A stretch of 36,446 bases of DNA from an uncultured Microbacterium sp. GTDB taxonomy: Bacteria; Actinomycetota; Actinomycetes; Actinomycetales; Microbacteriaceae. Below, piece after piece: positions 1 through 8,773 of this stretch (position 1 is the first letter of the stretch; each line of letters starts with the position of its first letter). The DNA lies in contig CANSLE010000002.1 in assembly GCA_947647645.1 (NCBI GenBank), positions 1 to 36,446 of the forward strand, given 5' to 3'. Both the position numbers and the translations under genes were made by a program. The notes below the pieces were generated by a model. The model was not told where the DNA came from, searched no databases, and worked only from the letters and a program-made list of their open reading frames with translations.

Positions 1-2
1 CC

Positions 3-1145
3 GCTGCCGCGATCGGCATCGACCTCGCCCTCACCCCGTCCGCCGACTCCGCCTCGCCGGCCCCGGCATCCGTCCCCCTCAACGGAGCGGAGATCGTGCC
101 GTTCCACGGCGCGCACCAGGCCGGCATCGACACCGATGCCCAGGCGCACGGCACGTTCGTCGCGCTCGACCTGCGCGCCGACGTCGACCGCGAGGGCCTG
201 CGCCGCCTCATGCGCGTGCTGAGCGACGACGCCGAACGGCTCACCCAGGGCCGGCCCGCGCTCGCCGACTCCGAGCCGGAGCTCGCCGTCGCGCCCGCCC
301 GACTCACCGTGACGTTCGCATTCGGCCCCGGATTCGTCTCGCGCGCGCAGGGCCCCGCGCCGAGCTGGCTGCGCGCACTGCCGGCGTTCGGCATCGATCG
401 CCTCCGCGACGAGTTCAGCCACGGCGACCTGCTGCTGCAGATCGCCGGCGACGACCCGCTGGCGGTCGCGCACACCACGCGGATGCTGCTGAGGGACGCG
501 CGCAGCTTCGCGGAGGTCCGCTGGACGCAGCAGGGGTTCCGCCGCGCCTACGGCACCGTCGCGCCCGGAACCACCATGCGGAACCTCTTCGGCCAGGTCG
601 ACGGCACCGCCAACCCTCGGCCCGGAACCGGCCACTTCGACGAGGTCGTCTGGTCGGATGCCGGCTGGATGGCCGGCGGCACGGGCATGGTGATCCGCCG
701 CATCCACATGGACCTCGACAAATGGGACCGGCTCGACCGTCCCGGCCGCGAGGACTCCGTCGGACGCACCCTCGCGAACGGGGCCCCGCTCACCGGCACG
801 GCCGAGCACGATGAGCCGGACTTCGCCGCGAAGACCACGATCGGCTTTCCCGTCATCCCAGAGTTCTCGCACATGCGACGATCGCGGCCCGACGACACGA
901 GGCAGCGGATCTTCCGCCGCGGCTACAACTACGACGAGCGTCCGGCGGGCGACCAGGTGTCGGATTCGGGCCTGATCTTCGTGTCCTTCCAGGCCGACAT
1001 CGATGCCCAGTTCGTGCCGATCCAGCGCCGCCTGGACGAGCTCGACCTGCTCAACGAGTGGACGACCCCGATCGGCTCGGCGGTGTTCGCCGTCCCGCCC
1101 GGGTGCCAGCCGGGCGGGTACGTCGGGCAGACGCTGCTGGGGTGA
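3..1145 (+). CDS. efeB: Dyp-type peroxidase / deferrochelatase (EfeB-like), 5' end truncated by window
   Basis: Frame is open from the window edge through ORF 96..1145; GQVDGTANPRP (GxxDG Dyp motif), RRGYNYDER, C-terminal FVSFQADIDAQFVPIQRRLDELDLLNEWTTPIGSAVFAVPPG typical of EfeB/Dyp. Confidence 0.88.
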   Translation, partial: AAAIGIDLALTPSADSASPAPASVPLNGAEIVPFHGAHQAGIDTDAQAHGTFVALDLRADVDREGLRRLMRVLSDDAERLTQGRPALADSEPELAVAPARLTVTFAFGPGFVSRAQGPAPSWLRALPAFGIDRLRDEFSHGDLLLQIAGDDPLAVAHTTRMLLRDARSFAEVRWTQQGFRRAYGTVAPGTTMRNLFGQVDGTANPRPGTGHFDEVVWSDAGWMAGGTGMVIRRIHMDLDKWDRLDRPGREDSVGRTLANGAPLTGTAEHDEPDFAAKTTIGFPVIPEFSHMRRSRPDDTRQRIFRRGYNYDERPAGDQVSDSGLIFVSFQADIDAQFVPIQRRLDELDLLNEWTTPIGSAVFAVPPGCQPGGYVGQTLLG

Positions 1146-1191
1146 TCGGGCGGCCTCCCTGATCGCCGAGCCGCCACATTACTGAGACGCC

Positions 1192-1220
1192 ACTGAGACG
1201 TGGGGTCTTCCCGTCTCAGT
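1192..1220. terminator. Inverted repeat ACTGAGACG-N11-CGTCTCAGT downstream of the peroxidase (possible terminator or operator)
   Basis: Perfect 9-bp arms read directly; left arm also present as a direct copy at 1181-1189. No U-tract. Confidence 0.4.
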
Positions 1221-1359
1221 ACCTCGCCGCGCTTCACGTATCGCTCTACCGAATTCGGTGGGATTCGGCCGCCAAGGGGAACGGACGCGCCGCAGCCCCG
1301 AATAAGGTGTCGACAAGTTGGGCTCGCCTCATGCCCGGCACCTTTCAGGGGGAAGAGAA

Positions 1360-1953
1360 ATGACCGAATCGCACGAGACCGCCTCACGTCGTCGCGAACC
1401 GCGCAGGAAAGCGCGCGCGAAGGGTGTCCTGGCCATCGCGGCCGGAGCAGCTCTGCTCCTCGGAGGCGGCTACACCTACGCCTACTGGTCGACCTCGGCC
1501 GCGATCAGCAGCTCTGCCGTTCAGGCCGGCGATCTGAACCTCACGCTCGGCACCGGGACGTGGACTCTCGACGGCGCCGTCACGGATCCCACGCAGATCA
1601 CCGGTTCGCTCAGCGCTGTGCACGTGGTGCCGGGAGACGTGTTGACTCTGACACAGCCGGTGACCGTCACCCTCGTCGGAGACACGATCGCCGCCGACCT
1701 GTCCACGAGCATCGACTCTGCGATCCCGACCGATCTCGCCCCCTACGTCACCGTCGGCTTCTCGGCCACCGGTTTCGGGACGGCGCAGTCGAACTCCTCG
1801 TACCGCGTCACGCCGGCGACGGGCAACGGTCCGATCGAAGGCACGGCGACCGTGACGATCACCTTCTCGGGTACCACGCCGGCCCGCGTGGGCGTCACGC
1901 AGACGATCAACCTCGACAAGGTGTCCTTGACCCTCACACAGGCGGCCTCCTGA
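1360..1953 (+). CDS. Alternate-type (SipW-cognate) signal peptide exported protein 1
   Basis: ATG at 1360 after a purine-rich RBS (GGGGGAAGAGAA); N-terminal RRKARAKGVLAIAAGAALLLGGGYTYAYWSTSAAI with A-Y-W motif of SipW-cognate signal peptides; beta-rich body. Confidence 0.8.
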   Translation: MTESHETASRRREPRRKARAKGVLAIAAGAALLLGGGYTYAYWSTSAAISSSAVQAGDLNLTLGTGTWTLDGAVTDPTQITGSLSAVHVVPGDVLTLTQPVTVTLVGDTIAADLSTSIDSAIPTDLAPYVTVGFSATGFGTAQSNSSYRVTPATGNGPIEGTATVTITFSGTTPARVGVTQTINLDKVSLTLTQAAS

Positions 1954-1969
1954 GCGTCGCGGTGCGACC

Positions 1970-2503
1970 ATGGCGCCACCGCAGCGAAAGAGCCGGATGC
2001 GCACTGCCCGAGTCGGCGGCATCCTCGGCGTGGCGCTCGCTCTCTTCGCCGGGGCTCTGACCGCGAACGCCTTCTGGGGCGTGCAGCGAGACATCCCGGT
2101 GTCCGCGACGACGACGGGAGACCTCTCGGTGTCCGCGACGTGGAACGGGGCTCCGCCGAGTTGGACCGACGCGATGCCGGGATCCAGCTCCACGACCGCG
2201 ACACTGCGCATCGTCGTCGGTGCGAAGGGGGACACCCTGCGCTGGGCGCTGAAGGTGCAATTGGGGGTGGCGTCCGAGTTCGCCGACTGGGTCACGATGA
2301 CCGCTCGGGCCGGAGACTGCAGCACCGGCGCGATGGTGCCGTCGACGGGCGCTGGCTATGTTCCACCTCAGGGAGGGTCGGCGCCCGGCGGCACCGTCGA
2401 CGTATGCGTACGGTTGTCGCTGAGCGCGAATGCTCCCTCGACGCTGGCTGGCAGACAGATCTCGCCGACGGTGACGGCGATCGTCGAGCAGCGGAGTGAG
2501 TGA
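1970..2503 (+). CDS. Alternate-type (SipW-cognate) signal peptide exported protein 2
   Basis: MAPPQRKSRMRTARVGGILGVALALFAGALTANAFWGVQRD: hydrophobic segment followed by A-F-W motif, 17 bp after the preceding gene. Confidence 0.72.
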   Translation: MAPPQRKSRMRTARVGGILGVALALFAGALTANAFWGVQRDIPVSATTTGDLSVSATWNGAPPSWTDAMPGSSSTTATLRIVVGAKGDTLRWALKVQLGVASEFADWVTMTARAGDCSTGAMVPSTGAGYVPPQGGSAPGGTVDVCVRLSLSANAPSTLAGRQISPTVTAIVEQRSE

Positions 2504-2976
2504 TGACCGCGAAACGCCGTTCCCGCACGCCGTTCTCCGTCGGCGCGTTCCTCATCGGCGCCCTCGTGGGCGGGATGCCGCTCGCCGCGGTCGCCTACTG
2601 GAGCGCCGCATCGGCCGCCCCCGCGTTCTCGGCATCGACGGCGACTCTTCCCGTGCCGAGCCTGTCGTGCAGTTCGCAGTCCGGCTTCCTCGGCCTCACT
2701 CCCTATGCGCGATTCACGTGGACGACGAACGCCGGCGCCACGAGCTACACCGTCACCGCGCGCAACGATGCGAGTCCACCGGCAACCACGACCAGCGAGG
2801 TGAGCGGGCCACCCTTCGACCTGCGTGGCAGTCTCCTCTCGGGCCTCGCGGGCACCTTCCACGTGAGCGTCGTCGCCCACTACGGCACGTGGACGTCCGC
2901 ATCGAGCACCTCCGCCGCGGTGGTGCCGTCCGACCCGCTCCTCGGGTTCCTGTTGGGCGGGACGAAGTGTCAATGA
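2503..2976 (+). CDS. Alternate-type (SipW-cognate) signal peptide exported protein 3
   Basis: MTAKRRSRTPFSVGAFLIGALVGGMPLAAVAYWSAASAAP (A-Y-W motif); start overlaps preceding stop (TGATG); low-complexity extracytoplasmic body with a possible Fn3-like stretch. Confidence 0.72.
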   Translation: MTAKRRSRTPFSVGAFLIGALVGGMPLAAVAYWSAASAAPAFSASTATLPVPSLSCSSQSGFLGLTPYARFTWTTNAGATSYTVTARNDASPPATTTSEVSGPPFDLRGSLLSGLAGTFHVSVVAHYGTWTSASSTSAAVVPSDPLLGFLLGGTKCQ

Positions 2977-4202
2977 CCGCGGCCGGTCACGGCCTGCGTC
3001 GAGAGCGCCGGACGAGCCGCACGCGGAGGCGGCCGCGGCGCCTGTGGTCGATCGTGACGACTGTCGCGCTCGGCGTTCTCGTCCTTCTGGCGGTGCTGAC
3101 CGTGGGCGTGCCGCTTCTGCTCGGCGCGCAGCCCTACTCCGTGCTCACCGGCAGCATGCGTCCCGGCATCCCCCCGGGCTCCCTCATCGCTGTCCGCGCC
3201 GTGCCGTTCGAGAACATCCGCGTCGGCGACGTCGTGACCTATCAGCTGGAGTCAGGGAGGTCCGCGGTCGTCACGCACCGGGTCGTGGGGCGCAGCGAAG
3301 CCGCAGACGGAGAACGGATGCTGACCACCCGAGGGGACGCGAACGACCTCGCGGACGCCCTCCCCGTCCGTGAGGTGCAGGTGCGCGGCGTCGTGGTCTT
3401 TGCGGTCCCTCTTCTCGGCTATCCGGGCAGCATCCTGAACGGCCCTTCCCGGTCGGGCATCGTCGTCGCCGGCGGCGTCGCCCTGATCCTCTACGGCGTG
3501 TTCGTCCTGACTCGGAGCATGCGCCGGGGCCGGGGCCGCGCGGCCAAGGCCGCCGTCGTCATCGTCGCCGGCGTGATCGCCCCGTGGTCGGCGACCTCCT
3601 CGGCTCCCGCGAGCGCCGCCGCGGCGAACGATCCGCTACGTGTGAGCGCCGACGGCGAGAACTGGGTCACCGACGGATCTGTGGCGATCGTCGACGGGAG
3701 GGTTCGGCTCGCACCCGGCGGTGCGACGACCGGCCAGCTGTGGGTTCGCAACGACAGCCCCGATGCCGCCACCGCGACGCTCGATGTGAGCGCGCGCCCC
3801 GCGACCGAGAGCCCCATCGACGCCGCCGCCGCCGCGGACATGAGGATATCGATCGACGACAGCCCCGTCGGCGCAGGACGAGTCACCGTGTCCGCGCGCA
3901 TCGACGCGGGAGGCGAGCGCCGGTTCGAGATCGAGACCGCACTCGACGAAGAGTCGCAGAACGACTCTCGGCGAGGCACTGTCCTCGTCGCCGCGACCGT
4001 CAACCTGGCTCAGATCGTCGAGCAGGATCCGCCGCCTCGCCCGAGCGACGGAGGCCGGGATGGCGGCCACAGCGCACCCAGCGATGCGCTGCCGGCAACG
4101 GGGGGAGCGTCGCCGCCGTTTGCCCTCATCGCCCTGGGAGGCGCCGGCGCGATCCTCCTCGGCCGCTCGCTCCGCAGGTCTTCGCGCTCGCGCAGAATGT
4201 AG
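2973..4202 (+). CDS. SipW/ER-type signal peptidase I fused to an extracytoplasmic domain with C-terminal LPATGG cell-wall sorting signal
   Basis: ATG at 2973 overlaps previous stop (ATGA). PYSVLTGSMRPGIPPGSLI (Ser box), VVTHRVVG (His in place of general-base Lys, ER-type), RGDANDLAD; then a third hydrophobic segment, a ~180-aa domain and LPATGG-hydrophobic-RRSSRSRRM. Confidence 0.85.
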   Translation: MTAAGHGLRRERRTSRTRRRPRRLWSIVTTVALGVLVLLAVLTVGVPLLLGAQPYSVLTGSMRPGIPPGSLIAVRAVPFENIRVGDVVTYQLESGRSAVVTHRVVGRSEAADGERMLTTRGDANDLADALPVREVQVRGVVVFAVPLLGYPGSILNGPSRSGIVVAGGVALILYGVFVLTRSMRRGRGRAAKAAVVIVAGVIAPWSATSSAPASAAAANDPLRVSADGENWVTDGSVAIVDGRVRLAPGGATTGQLWVRNDSPDAATATLDVSARPATESPIDAAAAADMRISIDDSPVGAGRVTVSARIDAGGERRFEIETALDEESQNDSRRGTVLVAATVNLAQIVEQDPPPRPSDGGRDGGHSAPSDALPATGGASPPFALIALGGAGAILLGRSLRRSSRSRRM

Positions 4203-4371
4203 CTCTGGCCTGCCGCCATCGGCGACGGACGGCACACCCGGTGGACAGGCCGCAGGAGCCGGCCGACGGTTTTGGGTTGTGGTAGCCGCGCGCGCGGCGA
4301 CGGTACAGGGGCCGCTACGCGCCACAAACGGCCACACGGGGCGCCGAAGCCATGGAAGCCCGTCACGCAGA

Positions 4372-4403
4372 AACCCCCGGCAAGCTCACGCTTACCGGGG
4401 GTT
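4372..4403 (-). terminator. Intrinsic terminator-like hairpin downstream of tRNA-Ser
   Basis: AACCCCCGG / CCGGGGGTT arms with a nested AAGC-TCAC-GCTT stem, just 3' of the tRNA on the minus strand. Confidence 0.75.
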
Positions 4404-4418
4404 CCAACGTGACTCACG

Positions 4419-4509
4419 TGGCGGTGACGGTGGGATTTGAACCCACGGTAGGGGGTTACCCTACACAACTTTTCGAGAGTTGCACCTTCGGCCGCTCGGA
4501 CACGTCACC
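4419..4509 (-). tRNA. tRNA-Ser (anticodon CGA), CCA encoded
   Basis: Reverse complement GGTGACGTGTCCGAGCGGCCGAAGGTGCAACTCTCGAAAAGTTG...GTGGGTTCAAATCCCACCGTCACCGCCA: acceptor GGTGACG/CGTCACC, anticodon stem CAACT/AGTTG with loop CTCGAAA, long variable arm, GTTCAAAT T-loop. Confidence 0.96.
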
Positions 4510-4609
4510 GCCGACTAGCTTACGACACTCCGTCGGGTGCCGCGAACCGGCATCCTCTTCACGATGTCGGCGGAGGGGCCTAGCGTGAGGACATGACCGA
4601 GGAGACCCC

Positions 4610-5992
4610 GTGGCGAAGAGGCTGACCGCCGAGCAGCGGCTTGTGCTGACGATCGCGATCCTCGGCTCGTTCGTCGCGTTCCTCGACGGCACGATCGTCA
4701 ACGTCGCGCTGCCGGCGATCGCCCGCGACCTCGGCGGAGGGCTGTCGACCCAGCAGTGGACCGTCGACGCCTACCTCGTCACCCTGGGCGCCCTCATCCT
4801 CGTCGCGGGTGCCGTCAGCGACGCGTTCGGCCGCCTCCTCGTCCTGCGGATCGGCCTCATCGGGTTCGGCATCGCATCGATCGCCGTCGCCCTCTCCCCC
4901 TCCGCGGAGCTCCTTGTCGCTGCGCGCGCGGTGCAGGGAGCGGCCGGTGCGTTCCTCGTCCCGAGCTCCCTCGCCCTCATCACGGCGACGATGCGCGAAC
5001 CGCTGCGTTCCCGCGCGATCGGCATCTGGACGGCATCCACCACCGGCGCGATGATCGTGGGGCCTCTCGTCGGAGGCCTCATCGTCGACCATGCGTCGTG
5101 GCGGTGGGCATTCGGCATCAACCTGCTGCCCATCGCGATCGCGCTCTGGCTGCTCACCCGCCTCGAGCACGGCGACGACCGCCGCGCCGACGCGCGCGTC
5201 GACGTCCTCGGCGCGATCATGTGCACCCTGGGACTCGGCGCAGCGGTCTTCGCGCTCATCGAGCAGCCCAACCTCGGGTGGTCGTCACCGGCGATCTGGA
5301 TGCCGGGGCTCGCGGGCCTCGTCCTGCTCGCCGGCTTCGTGTGGCGCCAGTGCCATGTCCCCGATCCGATCCTGCCGCTCGACCTGTTCCGCAGCCGCAA
5401 CTTCTCGGCCGGCAACCTGTCGACGCTGTTCGTCTATGCGGCCCTGTCCCTCAACGGATTCGTGCTCGCGATCTACCTGCAGCAGGGCGCAGGCCTCAGC
5501 GCAACGCTCGCGGGACTGGCCAGTCTGCCCACCACGCTGCTGATGATCGCGCTCAGCTCGCGCATCGGCACCCTCGTCGGCCGCTGGGGGCCGCGCCTGT
5601 TCATGACGGCCGGCCCGCTCATCATGGCCGCCGGGGCCCTCCCGCTCCTGCTCGTCGCCGACGACTTCGACTACTGGTGGCAGGTGCTGCCGGGCATGGT
5701 CGTCTTCGGGCTGGGACTCGCGCTCACCGTGTCGCCGCTGACATCCACCATCCTCGGCGCCGCCGATCCCGGACGATCCGGCATCGCATCCGCTGTCAAC
5801 AACGCCGTCGCCCGTGTGGCCGGCCTCCTCCCGATCGCGACCCTCGCGGCCCTCACCGGCGGGGCGCTCGATCTCACAGGCTTCCACCGCGCCGCCGTCG
5901 CGACCGCCGTGCTCTTGACCGTCGGCGGCCTGGTCGCACTCGTCGGCATCCGCAATCCCGCACCGGTTTCTCCCGGCCGATCGGCAGGGTAG
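4610..5992 (+). CDS. MFS transporter, DHA2 (EmrB/QacA-like) family
   Basis: FLDGTIVNVALPAIARDLGG...QWTVDAYLVTLGALILVAGAVSDAFGRLLVLRIGL; many hydrophobic segments. Confidence 0.9.
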   Translation: MAKRLTAEQRLVLTIAILGSFVAFLDGTIVNVALPAIARDLGGGLSTQQWTVDAYLVTLGALILVAGAVSDAFGRLLVLRIGLIGFGIASIAVALSPSAELLVAARAVQGAAGAFLVPSSLALITATMREPLRSRAIGIWTASTTGAMIVGPLVGGLIVDHASWRWAFGINLLPIAIALWLLTRLEHGDDRRADARVDVLGAIMCTLGLGAAVFALIEQPNLGWSSPAIWMPGLAGLVLLAGFVWRQCHVPDPILPLDLFRSRNFSAGNLSTLFVYAALSLNGFVLAIYLQQGAGLSATLAGLASLPTTLLMIALSSRIGTLVGRWGPRLFMTAGPLIMAAGALPLLLVADDFDYWWQVLPGMVVFGLGLALTVSPLTSTILGAADPGRSGIASAVNNAVARVAGLLPIATLAALTGGALDLTGFHRAAVATAVLLTVGGLVALVGIRNPAPVSPGRSAG

Positions 5993-6038
5993 ATGGGCGG
6001 CGGTGGCCCCGGCATCCCCCGCCTGTCAGACTGGGGCC

Positions 6039-6992
6039 ATGAGCGTGATCGAGAACTCCAAACTCACCGTCGTCGGCGCAGGCGCGGTGGGATCGTCCGT
6101 CGCCTATGCGGCCCTCATCCGCGGCTCCGCCCGCCACGTCGCCCTGTACGACATCGCGGCGGAGAAGACCGAGGCGGAGGTGCTCGACCTCGCTCACGGC
6201 GCACAGTTCACCGGCTCGAGCGACATCATCGGCGGCGCCGACATCTCGGTCGCCAAGGGCTCGCACGTCGTCGTGATCACGGCCGGCGCGAAGCAGAAGC
6301 CCGGCCAGACCCGCATCGAACTCGCAGGGGTCAACGCCAGCATCCTCAAGTCGATGATGCCGCAGCTGCTCGACGTCGCCCCGGACGCGACGTTCGTCAT
6401 CGTCACGAACCCCTGCGATGTGCTGACGGTGCTCGCCCAGGAGACCACCGGCCTGCCCCACGAGCGCATCTTCGCCTCCGGTACCGTCCTCGACACGTCC
6501 CGCCTGCGCTGGAAGATCGCGCAGCGCGCCGGCGTCTCGATCTCGAGCGTGCACGCCTACATCGTCGGCGAGCACGGCGACACCGAGTTCCCGCTGTGGT
6601 CGCACGCCACGATCGGCACCGTCCCGATCCTCGACTGGCAGCCGCTCGACGGCCAGCCGAAGTTCACCGTCGAGGAGCTCGACCAGATCGCCGTCGACGT
6701 GCGGGATGCCGCGTACAAGGTCATCCAGGGCAAGGGTGCGACCAACTACGCGATCGGCCTGTCGAGCGCGCGCATCGTCGAGGCGATCCTCGATGATGAG
6801 CACGCCGTCATGCCGGTCTCGGCCGTGCTCGACGACTTCCACGGCGTGAGCGGCGTCGCCCTCTCGGTCCCGGCCGTCGTCTCGGCCGCAGGGGCGGTGC
6901 CCATCCGCGAGACGTCGTTCTCCGACCACGAGCTCGGCCTGTTCCGCCGCTCCGCGGACGCCCTGCGCGAGGTCGCCGACTCGCTGCGCTGA
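6039..6992 (+). CDS. ldh: L-lactate dehydrogenase
   Basis: KLTVVGAGAVGSSVAYAAL (Rossmann), VITAGAKQKPGQTRIELAGVN, VTNPCDVLT, GTVLDTSRLRW, IVGEHGDTEFPLWSHATIG. Confidence 0.95.
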   Translation: MSVIENSKLTVVGAGAVGSSVAYAALIRGSARHVALYDIAAEKTEAEVLDLAHGAQFTGSSDIIGGADISVAKGSHVVVITAGAKQKPGQTRIELAGVNASILKSMMPQLLDVAPDATFVIVTNPCDVLTVLAQETTGLPHERIFASGTVLDTSRLRWKIAQRAGVSISSVHAYIVGEHGDTEFPLWSHATIGTVPILDWQPLDGQPKFTVEELDQIAVDVRDAAYKVIQGKGATNYAIGLSSARIVEAILDDEHAVMPVSAVLDDFHGVSGVALSVPAVVSAAGAVPIRETSFSDHELGLFRRSADALREVADSLR

Positions 6993-7137
6993 GTCGCCCG
7001 GGCCGCTTGCCTCTTCGTGCTGCCTTCCCGCTCACCACGAGCTGCCCCGGCGGGTCGGGAGCGTGGATCGTCCCGGCCCGTGGGCACGTCACCGACACGT
7101 TCGGCTCGTGCGCGATCGACCGCCGGTGGCCCTCCGC

Positions 7138-8706
7138 TCACACGGGCGTCGCGAACTCGCGGATCGTGATGCCCGTGAAGGTCGCCGCGCCGCCGTCCGA
7201 GTAGAACGAGATGCCGGTGTCAGTGTCCAGGAAGTGGACCTGCTGCGACAGCACCGTGTGGCCGGCGTTGACGAAGACCTCGACGCTCTGCCGGTCGACG
7301 AAGATCCGCAGGTGGACGGAGCGAGCGGCCGGATCTATCGGAGCCGCGGCACGCGTGTAGGGGACGAGGGAGTATCCGCTGCGATCTGACGGCGCTCGAT
7401 CGACATAGAGATCGGAGCCGTACTTGCCGATGTAGGTGTGTCGGGACCCGTCGGCCGAGCGCCCCACGGAGACGCCGACGTTCGTGGCATCCGTCCAGGC
7501 GATGTCGAGCTCCAGCTCGTACGCGCGCCCGCTCCACGGGAGCACGGCACTGCCGTTCACCGTGCGGTCGGGAAGAGTCACGGTCGACGTGGCGTGTGCC
7601 GCCAACACCGTGATCGGGCTGCTGAGCAGCGTGTATCGCCCGTCGGGCTGGTGCTCGAGACGGAGCTCCCGAACGATGGAGTTCTGCCCGTTATAGCCGT
7701 CGGTCGCGTCGGTGGGGACGTCACGCGCGGCGTACTTCCAGTTGTTCATCCACGCGATGGCGAGTCGCCGCGTGGTGGGGGCCTCGATGGTCGGCCACGT
7801 CACCGCGGCGTACCAGTCCCACCCCCAGTCCAGCCACTGCGGGGTGAGGTCGTCCGCGAGAAAGTGCGTGCCGTCCCAGGTGCCCGTCCAGTACGCGTAG
7901 GTCATCGGGAGGCCGACACCGTACGCGTCCATGCTCGCCCCGATGACCCAGTGGTTCGTGCCGTCACCGGCCGTCATCTGGAAGATATCGGGGCATTCGA
8001 TACCGCCGAGGTCGTGGTTCGGGTAGTCGAAGTTGCTCCGCCACGTCCAGTTCCGCAGGTCGGGCGACGTGAAGATGCCGGCGTACCGCGCGCGCCCGAG
8101 GATCAGGACCCATTCGCTGCGCCCCGCGTCCCAGTGCACCTTCGGATCGCGGCACCACTCGGCGTTATCGATCTCGGCGGGGGTCTGCGCAGTGCGGCCG
8201 TCGTTGTTGATGAGCACGGGGTCGGGCAGCATCGTGAAGCTGAACCCGCCGTCTGTCGACCAGTACAGGTACTGCTCCTGGTACTTGCGGATGTTGTCCG
8301 TGGGACGCGTGGCGAGCGCAATCACCGCGCCGGCACCGAACCCCGCCGTATTGGCCGTGTCGACGACGAGGCATCCCGACCAGACGGGCACGCCCCCGGA
8401 AATCGGCATCACGGTGCCGTGATGTGTGAAGCTCACGCCGTCCGTGGTCGCGTGATCCCACCCGCCCGGGCCGTTGTTGATGTTCGAATGCAAGTAATAG
8501 AGCTGGTACTGCCCACCAGAGACGATCGGGCGCTGCGGATCGCAGAGCCAGGCTGTCGGCGGGGTCATGTGGTAGAGGGCACGCTGCGACACGGTGACGG
8601 CGCGGGCTCCCGCGGGGACCGCGGCCGCGAGAGCAAGGCCGAAGGCCCCGGCTCCTGCGCCCTGCAACAGGGTGCGACGGGAGATCTCGAATGACATGAT
8701 GCTCAC
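7138..8706 (-). CDS. Secreted GH32 enzyme, Tat-type signal; resembles levan fructotransferase (possible start at 8697)
   Basis: SRRTLLQGAGAGAFGLALAAAV twin-arginine leader; YHMTPPTAWLCDPQRPIVSGGQYQLYYLHSNINNGPGGWDHATTDGVSF, WCRDPKVHWD, GGIECPDIF (GH32 D / RDP / EC motifs). Confidence 0.85.
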   Translation of the reverse strand: MSIMSFEISRRTLLQGAGAGAFGLALAAAVPAGARAVTVSQRALYHMTPPTAWLCDPQRPIVSGGQYQLYYLHSNINNGPGGWDHATTDGVSFTHHGTVMPISGGVPVWSGCLVVDTANTAGFGAGAVIALATRPTDNIRKYQEQYLYWSTDGGFSFTMLPDPVLINNDGRTAQTPAEIDNAEWCRDPKVHWDAGRSEWVLILGRARYAGIFTSPDLRNWTWRSNFDYPNHDLGGIECPDIFQMTAGDGTNHWVIGASMDAYGVGLPMTYAYWTGTWDGTHFLADDLTPQWLDWGWDWYAAVTWPTIEAPTTRRLAIAWMNNWKYAARDVPTDATDGYNGQNSIVRELRLEHQPDGRYTLLSSPITVLAAHATSTVTLPDRTVNGSAVLPWSGRAYELELDIAWTDATNVGVSVGRSADGSRHTYIGKYGSDLYVDRAPSDRSGYSLVPYTRAAAPIDPAARSVHLRIFVDRQSVEVFVNAGHTVLSQQVHFLDTDTGISFYSDGGAATFTGITIREFATPV

Positions 8707-8773
8707 TTCCTCGTTCGGTGGCGGGCGCGACGAACCGCCCGCCGGGTACCCCGGCGGTGAGAGGGGATTCGGA

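Noticed and set aside
7007-7204. Small ORF between ldh and the secreted GH32 gene
   Set aside because: No RBS or family-like sequence and it runs into the 3' end of the GH32 gene; probably spurious.
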